A DNA stretch of 64,000 bases from Pseudomonas sp. MWU13-2100 (GTDB lineage: Bacteria; Pseudomonadota; Gammaproteobacteria; Pseudomonadales; Pseudomonadaceae): NCBI RefSeq assembly GCF_023242365.1, contig NZ_JALLIX010000014.1, positions 62,001 to 126,000 of the forward strand. The letters run 5' to 3'. Below, piece by piece: positions 23,891 through 35,931 of this stretch. Positions within the stretch are counted from its first letter, which is position 1. Every line of letters begins with the position of its first letter. The notes beneath the pieces are model-generated. The model saw nothing but the letters and a program-made list of their open reading frames with translations. It was not told the DNA's origin and searched no databases. Position numbers and translations under genes: made by a program.

Positions 23891-24892
23891 ATGGGCCTTT
23901 TGATCGACGGCCGCTGGCATGACCAGTGGTACGAAAGCAGCAAAGACGGCGCCTTCCAGCGCGAACAGGCGCAACGCCGCAACTGGCTGACCGCCGACGG
24001 CAGGCCCGGCCCCAGTGGTGAAGGCGGCTTCAAGGCCGAGGCCGGACGCTATCACCTCTATGTCTCCCTGGCCTGCCCCTGGGCCCACCGCACCCTGATC
24101 CTGCGCAAGCTCAAGGGCCTGGAAAGCCTGATCGGTGTGTCCGTGGTCAGTTGGTTGATGCTGGAAAATGGCTGGACCTTTGACAAGGCCTACGGCTCCA
24201 GCGGCGATGCACTCGATAACCACGCCTTCATGCACCAGCGCTACACCGCCGATACCGCCGACTACACCGGCCGCGTCACCGTGCCGGTGCTGTGGGACAA
24301 GCAGTTGCAACGCATCGTCAGCAATGAATCGTCGGAAATCATCCGGATGTTCAACAGTGCGTTCAATGGGATAACGGGCAATCAGCTGGATTTCTATCCC
24401 GAAGCCTTGCACCCGCAGATCGACAGCTGGAACGAGCGCATCTATCCGGCGGTGAACAACGGGGTATATCGGGCCGGGTTTGCCACTTCACAGAGCGCCT
24501 ATGAAGCAGCCTTTGATGATGTGTTCAGTGAGTTGGAGCAGTTGGAGCGGCACCTGGGGGAGAACCGCTATCTGGCAGGGGAATATCTGACTGAAGCGGA
24601 TATACGACTGTTCACTACGCTGATCCGTTTCGATGCGGTGTACTACGGGCATTTCAAATGCAACCTGCGGCGGATTGCCGATTATCCGGGTCTGTCGAAC
24701 TGGCTGCGGGAGCTGTACCAATGGCCGGGTGTGGCCGAGACGGTGGATTTTACCCATATCAAGGGGCATTACTACGCCAGTCACCGGACTATCAATCCGA
24801 CGGGGATCGTGCCCAAGGGGCCGGAGCAGGACTTCATGAAAGGCCATGATCGGGAAAAACTGATGGGCCGCGGTGTCTGGCGCGACCTGTAA
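23891..24892 (+). CDS. Glutathionyl-hydroquinone reductase (YqjG type)
   Basis: A 333-residue xi-class glutathione transferase-like enzyme that reduces glutathionyl-hydroquinones in the cytoplasm. The catalytic Cys62 sits in SLACPWAHR, the family signature. An N-terminal thioredoxin fold (to about 160, with VPVLWDKQLQRIVSNESSEI) is followed by a helical C-terminal domain containing TEADIRLFTTLIRFDAVYYGHFK and HIKGHYYASH. GAGG precedes the start. The gene stands alone, followed by a REP cluster. Confidence 0.9.
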   Translation: MGLLIDGRWHDQWYESSKDGAFQREQAQRRNWLTADGRPGPSGEGGFKAEAGRYHLYVSLACPWAHRTLILRKLKGLESLIGVSVVSWLMLENGWTFDKAYGSSGDALDNHAFMHQRYTADTADYTGRVTVPVLWDKQLQRIVSNESSEIIRMFNSAFNGITGNQLDFYPEALHPQIDSWNERIYPAVNNGVYRAGFATSQSAYEAAFDDVFSELEQLERHLGENRYLAGEYLTEADIRLFTTLIRFDAVYYGHFKCNLRRIADYPGLSNWLRELYQWPGVAETVDFTHIKGHYYASHRTINPTGIVPKGPEQDFMKGHDREKLMGRGVWRDL

Positions 24893-24906
24893 CAGAGTAC
24901 AAAACT

Positions 24907-25092
24907 GTAGGAGCGTGGCTGCCTGCAAAGCTGTTGGCGGCCTCTAGGGCCTCTTCGCGGATAAATCCGGCTCCCACAATGTCCGTGTCGAACAGAGGGG
25001 CTGCATACGATCGAATACCTGTGGGAGCGGTGCTTGCCCGCGAAGAGGTCCCTGAGGCCGCCAACAGCTTTGCAGGCAAGCCACGCTCCAAC
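24907..25092. repeat. REP pair forming a long inverted repeat
   Basis: The left arm (GTAGGAGCGTGGCTGCCTGC and onward through GTTGGCGGCC) and the right arm at about 25040-25092 are near-complementary over some 55 bases, with a second REP core GTGGGAGCGGTGCTTGCCCG between them. It lies between the converging ends of the hydroquinone reductase gene and cysG, and could form a very large hairpin in RNA or serve as a REP target. Confidence 0.75.
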
Positions 25093-25096
25093 AGTG

Positions 25097-26491
25097 TCAA
25101 ACCTGGGATTGCGCGCCTTCGAACCAGGCCAGTTTCTCGCGCAACCGCACCACTTCACCGACAATCACCAGCGTCGGAGCATGCACTTCATGCTCCGCCA
25201 CCAGCTGCGGCAAGTTGGCCAAGGTCCCGGTAAACACCCGCTGATTGGCCGTGGTGCCCTGCTGGATCAACGCCGCCGGCGTCTGTGCCGAACGACCATG
25301 GGCAATCAACTGCTCACAGATCATCGGCAACCCGACCAGGCCCATGTAGAACACCAAAGTCTGCGCCGGCGCCACCAGATCCGCCCAGGGCAGGTCCGTG
25401 GAGCCATCCTTCAAATGCCCGGTGACAAACCGCACCGACTGCGCGTAATCGCGATGGGTCAACGGAATCCCGGCATAAGCCGAACAACCGCTGGCCGCGG
25501 TGATCCCCGGCACCACCTGGAACGGAATGCCTTGGGCCGCCAGCTCCTCGATCTCTTCGCCGCCACGACCGAAGATAAACGGATCGCCGCCCTTCAGCCG
25601 CAACACGCGCTTGCCCTGTTTCGCCAGCTCGACCAATTGCTGATTGATCTGGTCCTGGGGTACCGCGTGATCGGCGCGACGCTTGCCGACATAGATCCGG
25701 TCCGCATCGCGCCGGCACAGTTCCAGAATCGCCGGTGCCACCAGGCGGTCATACAGCACCACATCCGCCTGCTGCATCAGGCGCAGGGCGCGGAAGGTCA
25801 GCAAATCCGGATCACCCGGGCCCGCGCCCACCAGATACACCTCACCTGGCGCATTCGGCGCCGCGCCATTGATTTTCTCCAGCAGCAAGCGCTCGGCTTC
25901 AGCGCCCTGCCCGGCCAGTTGCCGGTCGGCAATCGGGCCCTGGAACACCTCCTCCCAAAACGCCCGGCGCTGTTGCACACCCGGAAACAGGCCTTTGACC
26001 TGGGTCCGGAAACGCGCGGCCAAACCGGCCAGTTGACCATAGGTCGAGGGAATCCAGGTTTCCAGCTTGGCCCGGATCAAACGCGCCAGCACCGGCGCAT
26101 CGCCGCCGCTGGAAACCGCAATGATCAACGGCGAACGGTCGACAATCGCCGGGAAGATCACGCTGCACAAGGCCGGCGCATCCACCACATTGACCGGCAC
26201 GCAACGCCGATGGGCATCCGCCGAGACCTGGGCATTGAGCGGCTCGTCGTCGGTGGCGGCAATGATCAGCCCGCAACCGTCGAGGTCGGACTCAAGGTAA
26301 CCGCGCAACAGCAACTCGCCGCCGCTGCCACTGACCAGCTCACGCAGCTGGCCCTCGACCTCGGGCGCGACAACCCGCAGCACCGCGCCGGCATCGGCCA
26401 GCAGGCGGGATTTGCGCAAGGCAATTTCCCCCCCGCCGACCACCAGCACACGGCGGCCGCGCAGGTTGTGGAACAGCGGCAGAAATTCCAT
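25097..26491 (-). CDS. cysG: Siroheme synthase CysG
   Basis: A 464-residue multifunctional enzyme making siroheme for sulfite and nitrite reductases. The N-terminal half is the NAD-dependent precorrin-2 dehydrogenase/ferrochelatase ([48 protein letters not shown]). From about residue 216 the uroporphyrinogen-III methyltransferase domain follows ([56 protein letters not shown]). Length matches E. coli CysG. It directly follows serS (no gap), last in the run lolA-rarA-crcB-serS-cysG. Confidence 0.96.
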   Translation of the reverse strand: MEFLPLFHNLRGRRVLVVGGGEIALRKSRLLADAGAVLRVVAPEVEGQLRELVSGSGGELLLRGYLESDLDGCGLIIAATDDEPLNAQVSADAHRRCVPVNVVDAPALCSVIFPAIVDRSPLIIAVSSGGDAPVLARLIRAKLETWIPSTYGQLAGLAARFRTQVKGLFPGVQQRRAFWEEVFQGPIADRQLAGQGAEAERLLLEKINGAAPNAPGEVYLVGAGPGDPDLLTFRALRLMQQADVVLYDRLVAPAILELCRRDADRIYVGKRRADHAVPQDQINQQLVELAKQGKRVLRLKGGDPFIFGRGGEEIEELAAQGIPFQVVPGITAASGCSAYAGIPLTHRDYAQSVRFVTGHLKDGSTDLPWADLVAPAQTLVFYMGLVGLPMICEQLIAHGRSAQTPAALIQQGTTANQRVFTGTLANLPQLVAEHEVHAPTLVIVGEVVRLREKLAWFEGAQSQV

Positions 26492-27784
<1,293 letters not shown>

Positions 27785-27787
27785 TTA

Positions 27788-28162
27788 TCAGAGTTTGGTC
27801 AAGGACAGGCCGGCCCAGGTCGCGAGCAGCCCGCCGAATACGCTGAGGGCCGCATAGCCCAGGGCGATCAGCACCTGCCCGCTTTCCAGCAGGCGCACCG
27901 TATCCAGTGAAAAGGATGAAAATGTGGTCAGTCCGCCGACAAATCCCACGATCAAGCCGGCGCGGATCTCAATCGGCACCTCGGGACGCAGCAAAAACAG
28001 GCCGTAGAGCACGCCAATCACCAGGCAGCCCACGATATTAACGGCCAATGTCGCGGTATAGAAGTGCCGCGGCCAATTGGCGTTGATCAGATTGCCGGTG
28101 GCGAAGCGCACCAGGGTGCCGATAATGCCGGCGAAGGAGACGGCAAGGATGGTGCGGATCAA
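27788..28162 (-). CDS. crcB: Fluoride ion channel CrcB/Fluc
   Basis: A 124-residue inner-membrane protein with four hydrophobic helices, the dual-topology fluoride channel that expels F-. The signature [16 protein letters not shown] (about residues 75-90) and the N-terminal [13 protein letters not shown] (conserved Arg and Asn) are present. It overlaps the end of rarA by 4 bp and is translationally coupled to it; no fluoride riboswitch can lie in front of it here, since its leader is rarA coding sequence. Confidence 0.95.
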   Translation of the reverse strand: MIRTILAVSFAGIIGTLVRFATGNLINANWPRHFYTATLAVNIVGCLVIGVLYGLFLLRPEVPIEIRAGLIVGFVGGLTTFSSFSLDTVRLLESGQVLIALGYAALSVFGGLLATWAGLSLTKL

Positions 28163-29484
28163 GGCTTTCTCCGTTGTTTCGGGCTGCTGCGGTCGAGGGC
28201 TGCGAGGTGGTTGAGCTTTTCGCCGATCTTCAGTTCCAGCCCGCGTGGCACGGGCTGGTAGAAGGGCTGGGGCGGCAGTTCTTCGGGAAAATAGTCCTCG
28301 CCCGCCGCATAGGCGTCGGGTTCGTCATGGGCGTAGCGGTATTCGTCGCCATAACCCAGTTGTTTCATCAGCTTGGTCGGCGCATTGCGCAGGTGCAGCG
28401 GCACTTCCAGCGAACCATGCTCGGCGGCGCTACGCATGGCCGCCTTGAAACCCATGTAGACGGCGTTGCTTTTCGGCGCGCAAGCCAGGTAGGTGATGGC
28501 CTGGGCCACCGCCAATTCGCCTTCGGGGCTGCCGAGACGCTCCTGCACATCCCAAGCCGCCAGGCACAGACTCAGGGCTCGTGGATCGGCATTGCCGATA
28601 TCTTCGCTGGCCATGCGCACCACCCGGCGGGCCAGGTACAGCGGGTCGCAGCCGCCGTCGAGCATGCGCGCGAACCAGTACAGGGCACCATCGGGATTGG
28701 AGCCGCGCACCGACTTGTGCAAGGCGGAAATCTGATCGTAGAACGCCTCGCCGCCCTTGTCGAAACGCCGACGGGTATCGCCGAGCAGGCTTTGCAGCAA
28801 CTCGACGCCGATTTCCTCGCCGTCTTCGGCCAGGTCCGAGGCGTTTTCCAGCAGGTTGAGCAACCTCCGGCCATCGCCATCGGCCGCCGACAGCAGCATC
28901 TTGAAACCTTCCTCGCCCAGGCTCAGCTGGCGCTTGCCGAGACCGCGCTCTTCGCTCAGGGCACGCTGCACCAGCTTGTTCAGCGCCGCGTCGTCGAGGC
29001 TTTTCAGCACATAGACCCGCGCCCGGGAGAGCAAGGCGTTGTTCAGTTCGAACGAGGGATTTTCCGTGGTGGCGCCGATAAAGATCAGCGTGCCGTCTTC
29101 CACATAGGGCAGGAAGGCATCCTGCTGGGACTTGTTGAAGCGGTGCACTTCATCGACGAACAGGATGGTGCGCTTGCCGTACTGGCCGGCCTGCTGCTTG
29201 GCGATTTCCACCGCCTGACGGATCTCCTTGACCCCGGCCAGCACCGCCGAAACGGTTTCGAAGTGGGCGTCCGAGACTTCCGCCAGCAGCCGCGCCAGGG
29301 TGGTCTTGCCCACGCCCGGCGGGCCCCAGAAGATCATCGAATGCAGCGCGCCCTGTTCCAGGGCTTCGCGCAACGGCTTGCCACGAGCCAGCAGGTGCTC
29401 CTGGCCGACGTATTCATCCAGGTTGGTCGCGCGTAAACGGGCGGCCAGGGGCTGGGCAATCGGGGCGCGGCTGAACAGGTCCAT
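28159..29484 (-). CDS. rarA: Replication-associated recombination ATPase RarA (MgsA)
   Basis: A 441-residue AAA+ ATPase that acts at stalled replication forks and interacts with SSB. The AAA+ core has the Walker [17 protein letters not shown] and Walker [18 protein letters not shown], a sensor region around [18 protein letters not shown], and the C-terminal tetramerisation domain ([20 protein letters not shown]). It is 19 bp downstream of lolA and overlaps crcB by 4 bp. Confidence 0.95.
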   Translation of the reverse strand: MDLFSRAPIAQPLAARLRATNLDEYVGQEHLLARGKPLREALEQGALHSMIFWGPPGVGKTTLARLLAEVSDAHFETVSAVLAGVKEIRQAVEIAKQQAGQYGKRTILFVDEVHRFNKSQQDAFLPYVEDGTLIFIGATTENPSFELNNALLSRARVYVLKSLDDAALNKLVQRALSEERGLGKRQLSLGEEGFKMLLSAADGDGRRLLNLLENASDLAEDGEEIGVELLQSLLGDTRRRFDKGGEAFYDQISALHKSVRGSNPDGALYWFARMLDGGCDPLYLARRVVRMASEDIGNADPRALSLCLAAWDVQERLGSPEGELAVAQAITYLACAPKSNAVYMGFKAAMRSAAEHGSLEVPLHLRNAPTKLMKQLGYGDEYRYAHDEPDAYAAGEDYFPEELPPQPFYQPVPRGLELKIGEKLNHLAALDRSSPKQRRKP

Positions 29485-29503
29485 GGCGGGCGTCTGAAAC
29501 CTC

Positions 29504-30127
29504 TTATTCCTGGATCACGTCCGCACCCTTGGGGATGTCGAACTTGAACTTGGCGGCGTCGATGGGTTCATTGGCCTTGACCCCGGTGAACAGCAGGTTG
29601 GTGCGCTGGCCGACGCTGTCGACCAGTTGCATGTCATTGATCAGGCCGTTGCGAAACGACAGGCGCAGGCTGTCGAACAGGGTGTCCTTGGTTTTCGGCT
29701 TGAGGACGAAGTCGATCACCCCGCCGGCTTCCTTGGCACTGATATCGAAGCTTTCGCTGATCTTGGAGACGTCACCGGAGAGCAGCAGGGCCGGGGTCTG
29801 GGTCAGGCGCAGGTCGAGCTTCTTGATGGTGACCTGTTCCAGATCCGGGTCCCATAGGGTGACTTTCTGGCCGTCGGAGATCATGGTCTGCTCCTGCGGC
29901 GCATCGGTGTGCCAGTAGAACAGGCCCGGGCGCTTGAGGCTCATCTCGCCGGCGGTTTCCTGCAGCTGGGTACCGCCGCCGTCCAGGGTCAACTGCGAGA
30001 AACGCGCGGTCAGGGTCTGGGATTTTTCGAGCAACTGGGTCAAACGGGCCACGTCCTTCGGATCGGCGTGGGCCGACAGCGTGGTCAGGGCCAGAACCGG
30101 CAGCAACAGCATGCGGATAAAACGCAT
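29504..30127 (-). CDS. lolA: Outer-membrane lipoprotein carrier LolA
   Basis: About 207 residues. The start at 30127 ([20 protein letters not shown]) has GAGG six bases upstream; an ATG four codons earlier lacks one. After Sec signal cleavage near AHA-DP, the mature protein has the LolA half-barrel pattern: [37 protein letters not shown], and [19 protein letters not shown]. LolA picks up lipoproteins from LolCDE and carries them across the periplasm to LolB. It lies 57 bp downstream of ftsK. Confidence 0.95.
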   Translation of the reverse strand: MRFIRMLLLPVLALTTLSAHADPKDVARLTQLLEKSQTLTARFSQLTLDGGGTQLQETAGEMSLKRPGLFYWHTDAPQEQTMISDGQKVTLWDPDLEQVTIKKLDLRLTQTPALLLSGDVSKISESFDISAKEAGGVIDFVLKPKTKDTLFDSLRLSFRNGLINDMQLVDSVGQRTNLLFTGVKANEPIDAAKFKFDIPKGADVIQE

Positions 30128-30184
30128 GGGAATCCTCATTGAACTCGTTGAAAAGGCGCGCCGCGTGACTCCACGCGGCACGGA

Positions 30185-32596
30185 TCAGTCGCGCGACGGC
30201 CCGGGGGCGAGTACTTCACGCGAGCCGTTGGTGTTCATGGCGGTCACGACCCCGGCCATTTCCATGGACTCGATCATGCGGGCGGCCCGGTTGTAGCCGA
30301 TCTTCAGCTTGCGTTGCACCGCGGAAATCGAGGCCCGGCGGCTTTCCAGGACGAACTGCACGGCTTCGTCGTAGAGCGCGTCGGCTTCGGCGTCATCGCT
30401 GTCGCCACCACCACTGCCGCCGTCGAAGCCGCTGCCGGCCTCTTCGACACCATTGAGGATGTCGTCGTTGTATTCCGGTGCGCCGCGCAGTTTCCAGGCT
30501 TCCACCACCCGGTGGACCTCATCGTCGGAGACGAAGGCGCCATGCACACGAATCGGCAGGCTGGTACCCGGCGGCATGTAGAGCATGTCGCCGTGACCGA
30601 GCAATTGCTCGGCACCGCCCTGGTCGATGATGGTCCGCGAGTCGATCTTGCTCGACACCTGGAACGCCATGCGGGTCGGGATGTTGGCCTTGATCAGGCC
30701 GGTGATCACGTCCACCGACGGGCGCTGGGTCGCGAGGATCAGGTGGATACCGGCGGCCCGGGCCTTCTGCGCGATACGGGCGATCAGCTCTTCGACCTTC
30801 TTGCCGACGATCATCATCATGTCGGCGAATTCGTCGACCACCACGACGATGGTCGGCAGCTTCACCAACAACGGCGCTTCATCGTGGATGCTTTCGCGGT
30901 TGTACAGCGGGTCGGTCAGCGGCGTACCGGCGTCCTGGGCTTCCTTGACCTTGTGGTTGAAGCCCGACAGGTTACGCACCCCCATCTTGGCCATCAGCTT
31001 GTAGCGTCGCTCCATCTCGGCGACGCTCCAGCGCAGGGCGTTGGCGGCATCCTTCATGTCGGTGACCACCGGGCAGAGCAGGTGCGGAATACCTTCGTAG
31101 ATCGACAATTCGAGCATTTTCGGGTCGATCATGATCAGCTTGGCGTCTTCCGGGCCGGACTTGAACAGAATCGACAGGATCATCGCGTTCACCCCCACCG
31201 ACTTACCGGAACCGGTGGTACCGGCCACCAGCAGGTGCGGCATCTTCGCCAGGTCGGTGATGACCGGCTTGCCGCCGATATCGTGACCCAGGGCCAGGGT
31301 GACCGGGGATTTGGCGTCGTCGTATTCCGGGGTCGACAGTACCTCGGAGAAACGCACGATCTGGCGGTCCTCGTTGGGGATCTCGATGCCCACGGTGGTC
31401 TTGCCGGGGATGACTTCCACCACCCGTACGCTGGTGACCGCGAGCGAACGCGCCAGGTCCTTGGCCAGGTTGGAGATCCGACTGACCTTCACCCCCGCCG
31501 CCGGCTGGATCTCGTAACGAGTGATCACCGGGCCCGGGTGAATGGAATCCACCGAGACCTCGACGCCGAACTCCTTGAGCTTGATTTCCAGCAGGTGGCC
31601 GACGGCCGCCAGGGATTCCGGCGAGTAGTTGAGCTGCTTCTTTTCCGCCGGGTCGAGGATCGAGATCGGTGGCAAGGTGCCTTCCACCGCGCTGTCGACA
31701 AACAACGGCGCCTGTTTCTCTTTCTCCACGCGCTTGCTCTGCTGCACCGGTTTCACTGGCGCCGGGGCAATCACCGGCGGCACCTGCTTCTCGCGCTCGG
31801 ACATGTGTTTGCTGAGGGCCTGCTCGCGCTCGATCAGGCGTTCCTTGACCTTGGCCTGCTCGCGCTTGTCGGGGACGCTCGGCGCCACCACTTCATTGAC
31901 GCGGTCGTCGACCTCGCGCAGTTGCGCCACCAGTTGCTTGCGCTCGACCCGGCCCGACCACCAGCGATTCAGCGCGCCCTGGAACAGCTCGAACAGGTCC
32001 AGGGTGATCTTGCCGGTGACGTCCATGACCTTGAACCAGGACAGATCGGTGAACACCGTCAGGCCGAACAGGAACAGGGCGATGAACAGCAGCGTGCTGC
32101 CCTGGATATTCAGGGCGTTTTTCGCCAGGTTGCCGAGGCTCTCGCCCAGGGCACCGCCCGCGCCTGCCGGCAGGCCGAAGGGCTGATGGAAATGGATATG
32201 GGCCAGCGCGGCCCCGGACAGCACCAGAAACACCAGGCCGATCAGCCGCCAGGAAAACAGCCAGCCGCTCCATTGCCAGGGCTCATGGCGTTGACGGAAG
32301 ATCTGGTAGGTCTTGATCGCCAGCAGCAAAGGGAATACGTAGGCGAAGTAACCCAGCACCATGAACAGGATGTCGGCGCTGTAGGAACCGGCGGGACCGC
32401 CGAAGTTCTGCACGTTGTCGATCTTGCTGTTGTGGCTCCAGCCCGGATCGTCCTTGCCATAGGTCAACAAGGCCATCATCAGGAACAGGCACAACGCGCC
32501 GATAGCGATCAGCGCACCTTCCTTGAGGCGATAATGCAGCTGCTGCCGCCAGAGCGGAACGACTGCTTTAGAGGGTGTGGCGGTGGATTTCTTCAA
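30185..32596 (-). CDS. ftsK: DNA translocase FtsK
   Basis: An 803-residue septal DNA pump that clears chromosome ends before division and activates XerCD at dif. Four transmembrane segments (about residues 25-190) are followed by a charged linker (about 225-310) and the RecA-like motor with Walker [17 protein letters not shown] and Walker [13 protein letters not shown], ending in the gamma winged helix ([20 protein letters not shown]) that reads KOPS sites. The linker is shorter than in E. coli FtsK (1329 residues), as is normal in Pseudomonas. It is divergent from trxB. Confidence 0.96.
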   Translation of the reverse strand: MKKSTATPSKAVVPLWRQQLHYRLKEGALIAIGALCLFLMMALLTYGKDDPGWSHNSKIDNVQNFGGPAGSYSADILFMVLGYFAYVFPLLLAIKTYQIFRQRHEPWQWSGWLFSWRLIGLVFLVLSGAALAHIHFHQPFGLPAGAGGALGESLGNLAKNALNIQGSTLLFIALFLFGLTVFTDLSWFKVMDVTGKITLDLFELFQGALNRWWSGRVERKQLVAQLREVDDRVNEVVAPSVPDKREQAKVKERLIEREQALSKHMSEREKQVPPVIAPAPVKPVQQSKRVEKEKQAPLFVDSAVEGTLPPISILDPAEKKQLNYSPESLAAVGHLLEIKLKEFGVEVSVDSIHPGPVITRYEIQPAAGVKVSRISNLAKDLARSLAVTSVRVVEVIPGKTTVGIEIPNEDRQIVRFSEVLSTPEYDDAKSPVTLALGHDIGGKPVITDLAKMPHLLVAGTTGSGKSVGVNAMILSILFKSGPEDAKLIMIDPKMLELSIYEGIPHLLCPVVTDMKDAANALRWSVAEMERRYKLMAKMGVRNLSGFNHKVKEAQDAGTPLTDPLYNRESIHDEAPLLVKLPTIVVVVDEFADMMMIVGKKVEELIARIAQKARAAGIHLILATQRPSVDVITGLIKANIPTRMAFQVSSKIDSRTIIDQGGAEQLLGHGDMLYMPPGTSLPIRVHGAFVSDDEVHRVVEAWKLRGAPEYNDDILNGVEEAGSGFDGGSGGGDSDDAEADALYDEAVQFVLESRRASISAVQRKLKIGYNRAARMIESMEMAGVVTAMNTNGSREVLAPGPSRD

Positions 32597-32732
32597 AATG
32601 ATTCACTGCTTCATTACATAACCGGCATTGTACGGATTTGTCCGCCCGATGCCACGCTGTCACCGCATGGGTGTAGCATAACCGACAGCACTTTTCACGC
32701 GGTTCAATTTGAGCACGCATTCTCTTTTGTGA

Positions 32733-33713
<981 letters not shown>

Positions 33714-33782
33714 GAGCCGGCTTGCCGGCGATTGCGATGCAACATTTACCATCGTCATCGCTGACAAGCCAGCTCCCGCAGG
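33714..33782. repeat. REP-like inverted pair after trxB
   Basis: GAGCCGGCTTGCCGGCGAT and its imperfect complement ATCGCTGACAAGCCAGCTC form an imperfect hairpin just beyond the trxB stop, in the usual place of Pseudomonas REP doublets. Confidence 0.6.
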
Positions 33783-33835
33783 TTGTGTAGCGCCTATAAA
33801 ACCGCCCTCCCCTCCTCTGCTCAAGCCTGAATGCC

Positions 33836-34516
33836 ATGCTGACCTGGTTACAACGCAATTCCCTGACCTTCCCGCCCCTGGCCAAAGCCATGCGCGAACC
33901 CAACGGCCTACTGGCCGCCGGCGGCGACCTGTCCGCCGATCGGCTGATCCAGGCCTATCGCCATGGCTGTTTCCCCTGGTTCTCCGAAGGCCAACCGATC
34001 CTCTGGTGGTCGCCGGACCCGCGCACCGTGCTGTTTCCCGATGAATTACACATCTCCCGCAGCCTGAACAAGCTGTTGCGCCAGCAACGCTACCAGGTCA
34101 CCTTCGATCGCGATTTCGCCGCCGTGATCCGCGCCTGCGCCGCGCCTCGGAGCTATGCCGACGGCACCTGGATCACCGAGGCCATGCAAAACGCCTATCT
34201 GCAACTGCACGAACGCGGTTTTGCCCACTCAGTGGAGGTCTGGGATAACGCGGAGTTGGTGGGCGGCCTCTACGGCCTGGCCATGGGCCGGTTGTTTTTC
34301 GGCGAATCCATGTTCAGTCGGGCCGACAATGCCTCGAAATTCGGGTTTGTCACCCTGGTCCGACACCTCAAGGCCTCGGGGTTCGTCCTGATCGACTGCC
34401 AGATGCCCACCGATCACCTGCACAGCCTCGGCGCCCGGGCCATTCCCCGCGAGGAGTTCGCCCGCTACCTGGGCGAATACCTGGACCCGCCCAACAGCGC
34501 GACCTGGCTGCCCTGA
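33836..34516 (+). CDS. aat: Leucyl/phenylalanyl-tRNA--protein transferase
   Basis: A 226-residue N-degron enzyme that adds Leu or Phe to N-terminal Lys and Arg of proteins in the cytoplasm, marking them for ClpS/ClpAP. Family blocks: [60 protein letters not shown], and [14 protein letters not shown]. The recipient proteins ClpA and ClpS are encoded a few genes to the right. Bpt, with complementary specificity, follows 102 bp downstream. Confidence 0.96.
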   Translation: MLTWLQRNSLTFPPLAKAMREPNGLLAAGGDLSADRLIQAYRHGCFPWFSEGQPILWWSPDPRTVLFPDELHISRSLNKLLRQQRYQVTFDRDFAAVIRACAAPRSYADGTWITEAMQNAYLQLHERGFAHSVEVWDNAELVGGLYGLAMGRLFFGESMFSRADNASKFGFVTLVRHLKASGFVLIDCQMPTDHLHSLGARAIPREEFARYLGEYLDPPNSATWLP

Positions 34517-34618
34517 TCCCATACGATCAGGTAACCTTCACACGGCGCCTAGGCGTCTTTTCCCAGGCTGGCTTACACTTGATTCAACGCAATTGAAAGC
34601 TTATTCCGAGGGTCGATC

Positions 34619-35326
34619 ATGACCGAGCTGGCGCGCTTGAAGTTTTATGCCACTCAACCCCACTCTTGCAGCTATCTGCCCGAAGAGCAGGCCACCACGC
34701 TGTTCCTCGACCCTAGCCAGCCCATGGACGTGCATGTCTACGCAGACCTGTCGGAAATGGGTTTCCGTCGTAGCGGCGACCACCTGTACCGGCCTCACTG
34801 CCAGAACTGCAATGCCTGCGTGCCGGCACGGATTCCCGTGGCGCAGTTCCAGCCCGATCGCCAGCAAAAACGTATCTTCAAGCGCAATGCCGAGCTCAAG
34901 GTCCGGGCCGTCAAGCCAGGATTCAGCGAGGAATACTTCGACCTGTATCAGCGCTACATCGAACAACGGCATGCCGATGGCGACATGTTCCCCCCCAGTC
35001 GCGACCAGTTTTCCACTTTTCTGGTACGCGACCTGCCGTTCTCACGCTTCTATGAGTTCCGCCTGGAGGGGCGCCTGCTGGCCGTGGCCGTCACCGATCT
35101 GCTGCCCAACGGTTTGTCAGCGGTCTACACCTTCTACGAGCCCGCTGAGGAGCGTCGCAGCCTGGGGCGCTACGCTATCCTCTGGCAGATCGGCGAAGCG
35201 CAGCGGCTGGGCCTGGAGGCGGTCTACCTCGGCTATTGGATCAAGAACTGCAAGAAGATGAACTACAAGACCCAATATCGACCGATCGAACTGCTGATCA
35301 ACCAGCGCTGGGTCACCCTCAGTTAG
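34619..35326 (+). CDS. bpt: Aspartate/glutamate leucyltransferase Bpt
   Basis: A 235-residue transferase related to eukaryotic arginyltransferases; the bacterial Bpt adds Leu to N-terminal Asp or Glu. The N-terminal part contains the Cys/His-rich block ([15 protein letters not shown] and [14 protein letters not shown]) and the C-terminal part the GNAT-like fold with [20 protein letters not shown] and [18 protein letters not shown]. Often labelled Ate. It is followed by infA in the standard Pseudomonas order. Confidence 0.94.
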
Positions 35327-35472
35327 GTCGCCGACCCCGGCGCAATCGAACTGTATTTTCCAGGCCGGTACTAACCCCTTGGCGTGACCCCCCTTTTTCG
35401 GGCACAATGCACGCCGCTTTTGCCTGGCGCAGTTGCACCGGGCCATTCACTGGACACCGAGGGCTTTACTGC

Positions 35473-35691
35473 ATGTCGAAAGAAGACAGCTTCGAAATGG
35501 AAGGCACTGTCGTCGACACCCTGCCGAATACCATGTTTCGCGTGGAATTGGAAAATGGGCACGTCGTAACCGCGCATATCTCCGGAAAGATGCGCAAGAA
35601 CTACATTCGTATTCTCACCGGTGACAAAGTGCGCGTCGAGCTGACGCCCTACGACTTGAGCAAAGGGCGCATCACCTACCGCGCCCGCTAA
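35473..35691 (+). CDS. infA: Translation initiation factor IF-1
   Basis: A 72-residue OB-fold protein that binds the ribosomal A site during initiation. The sequence [20 protein letters not shown] through [19 protein letters not shown] to GRITYRAR is that of IF-1 at full length. Upstream open frame belongs to another reading and is not coding. A strong terminator follows 12 bases after the stop. Confidence 0.97.
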
Positions 35692-35702
35692 GCAAGTCGA
35701 TA

Positions 35703-35733
35703 CAAAAACGCCCGGTACTGCCGGGCGTTTTTG
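35703..35733 (+). terminator. Intrinsic terminator of infA
   Basis: CAAAAACGCCCGG, loop TACTG, CCGGGCGTTTTTG: GC hairpin with a T-run. Confidence 0.93.
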
Positions 35734-35740
35734 TTTGTCT

Positions 35741-35868
35741 GGCGAGCGGGCTTGCCCGCGCTGGGCCGCGAAACGGCCCTAAAACCGGCTAATCCGGTAC
35801 ACCAGGTAGACTGAGGTGGTCGGTTTTGCGACTGCTGCGCAGACGAGCGCGGGCAAGCCCGCTCGCCA
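35741..35868. repeat. REP pair between infA and clpA
   Basis: GGCGAGCGGGCTTGCCCGCG at the left and its complement GCGGGCAAGCCCGCTCGCC at the right form an inverted REP doublet. The middle is partly self-complementary (GGGCCGCGAAACGGCCC). Confidence 0.8.
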
Positions 35869-35881
35869 CACAAGACAGCAG

Positions 35882-35917
35882 ACACAACAAAGGCGCCTTC
35901 TGGCGCCTTTGTTGTGT
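35882..35917. terminator. Bidirectional hairpin at the end of clpA
   Basis: ACACAACAAAGGCGCC, TTCT, GGCGCCTTTGTTGTGT is a perfect long palindrome between the REP pair and the clpA stop, and can terminate transcription in both directions. Confidence 0.9.
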
Positions 35918-35931
35918 TTTGCAGGCCTACA

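Noticed and set aside
27788..28162. Fluoride riboswitch in front of crcB
   Set aside because: crcB overlaps the end of rarA, so there is no leader for a riboswitch.
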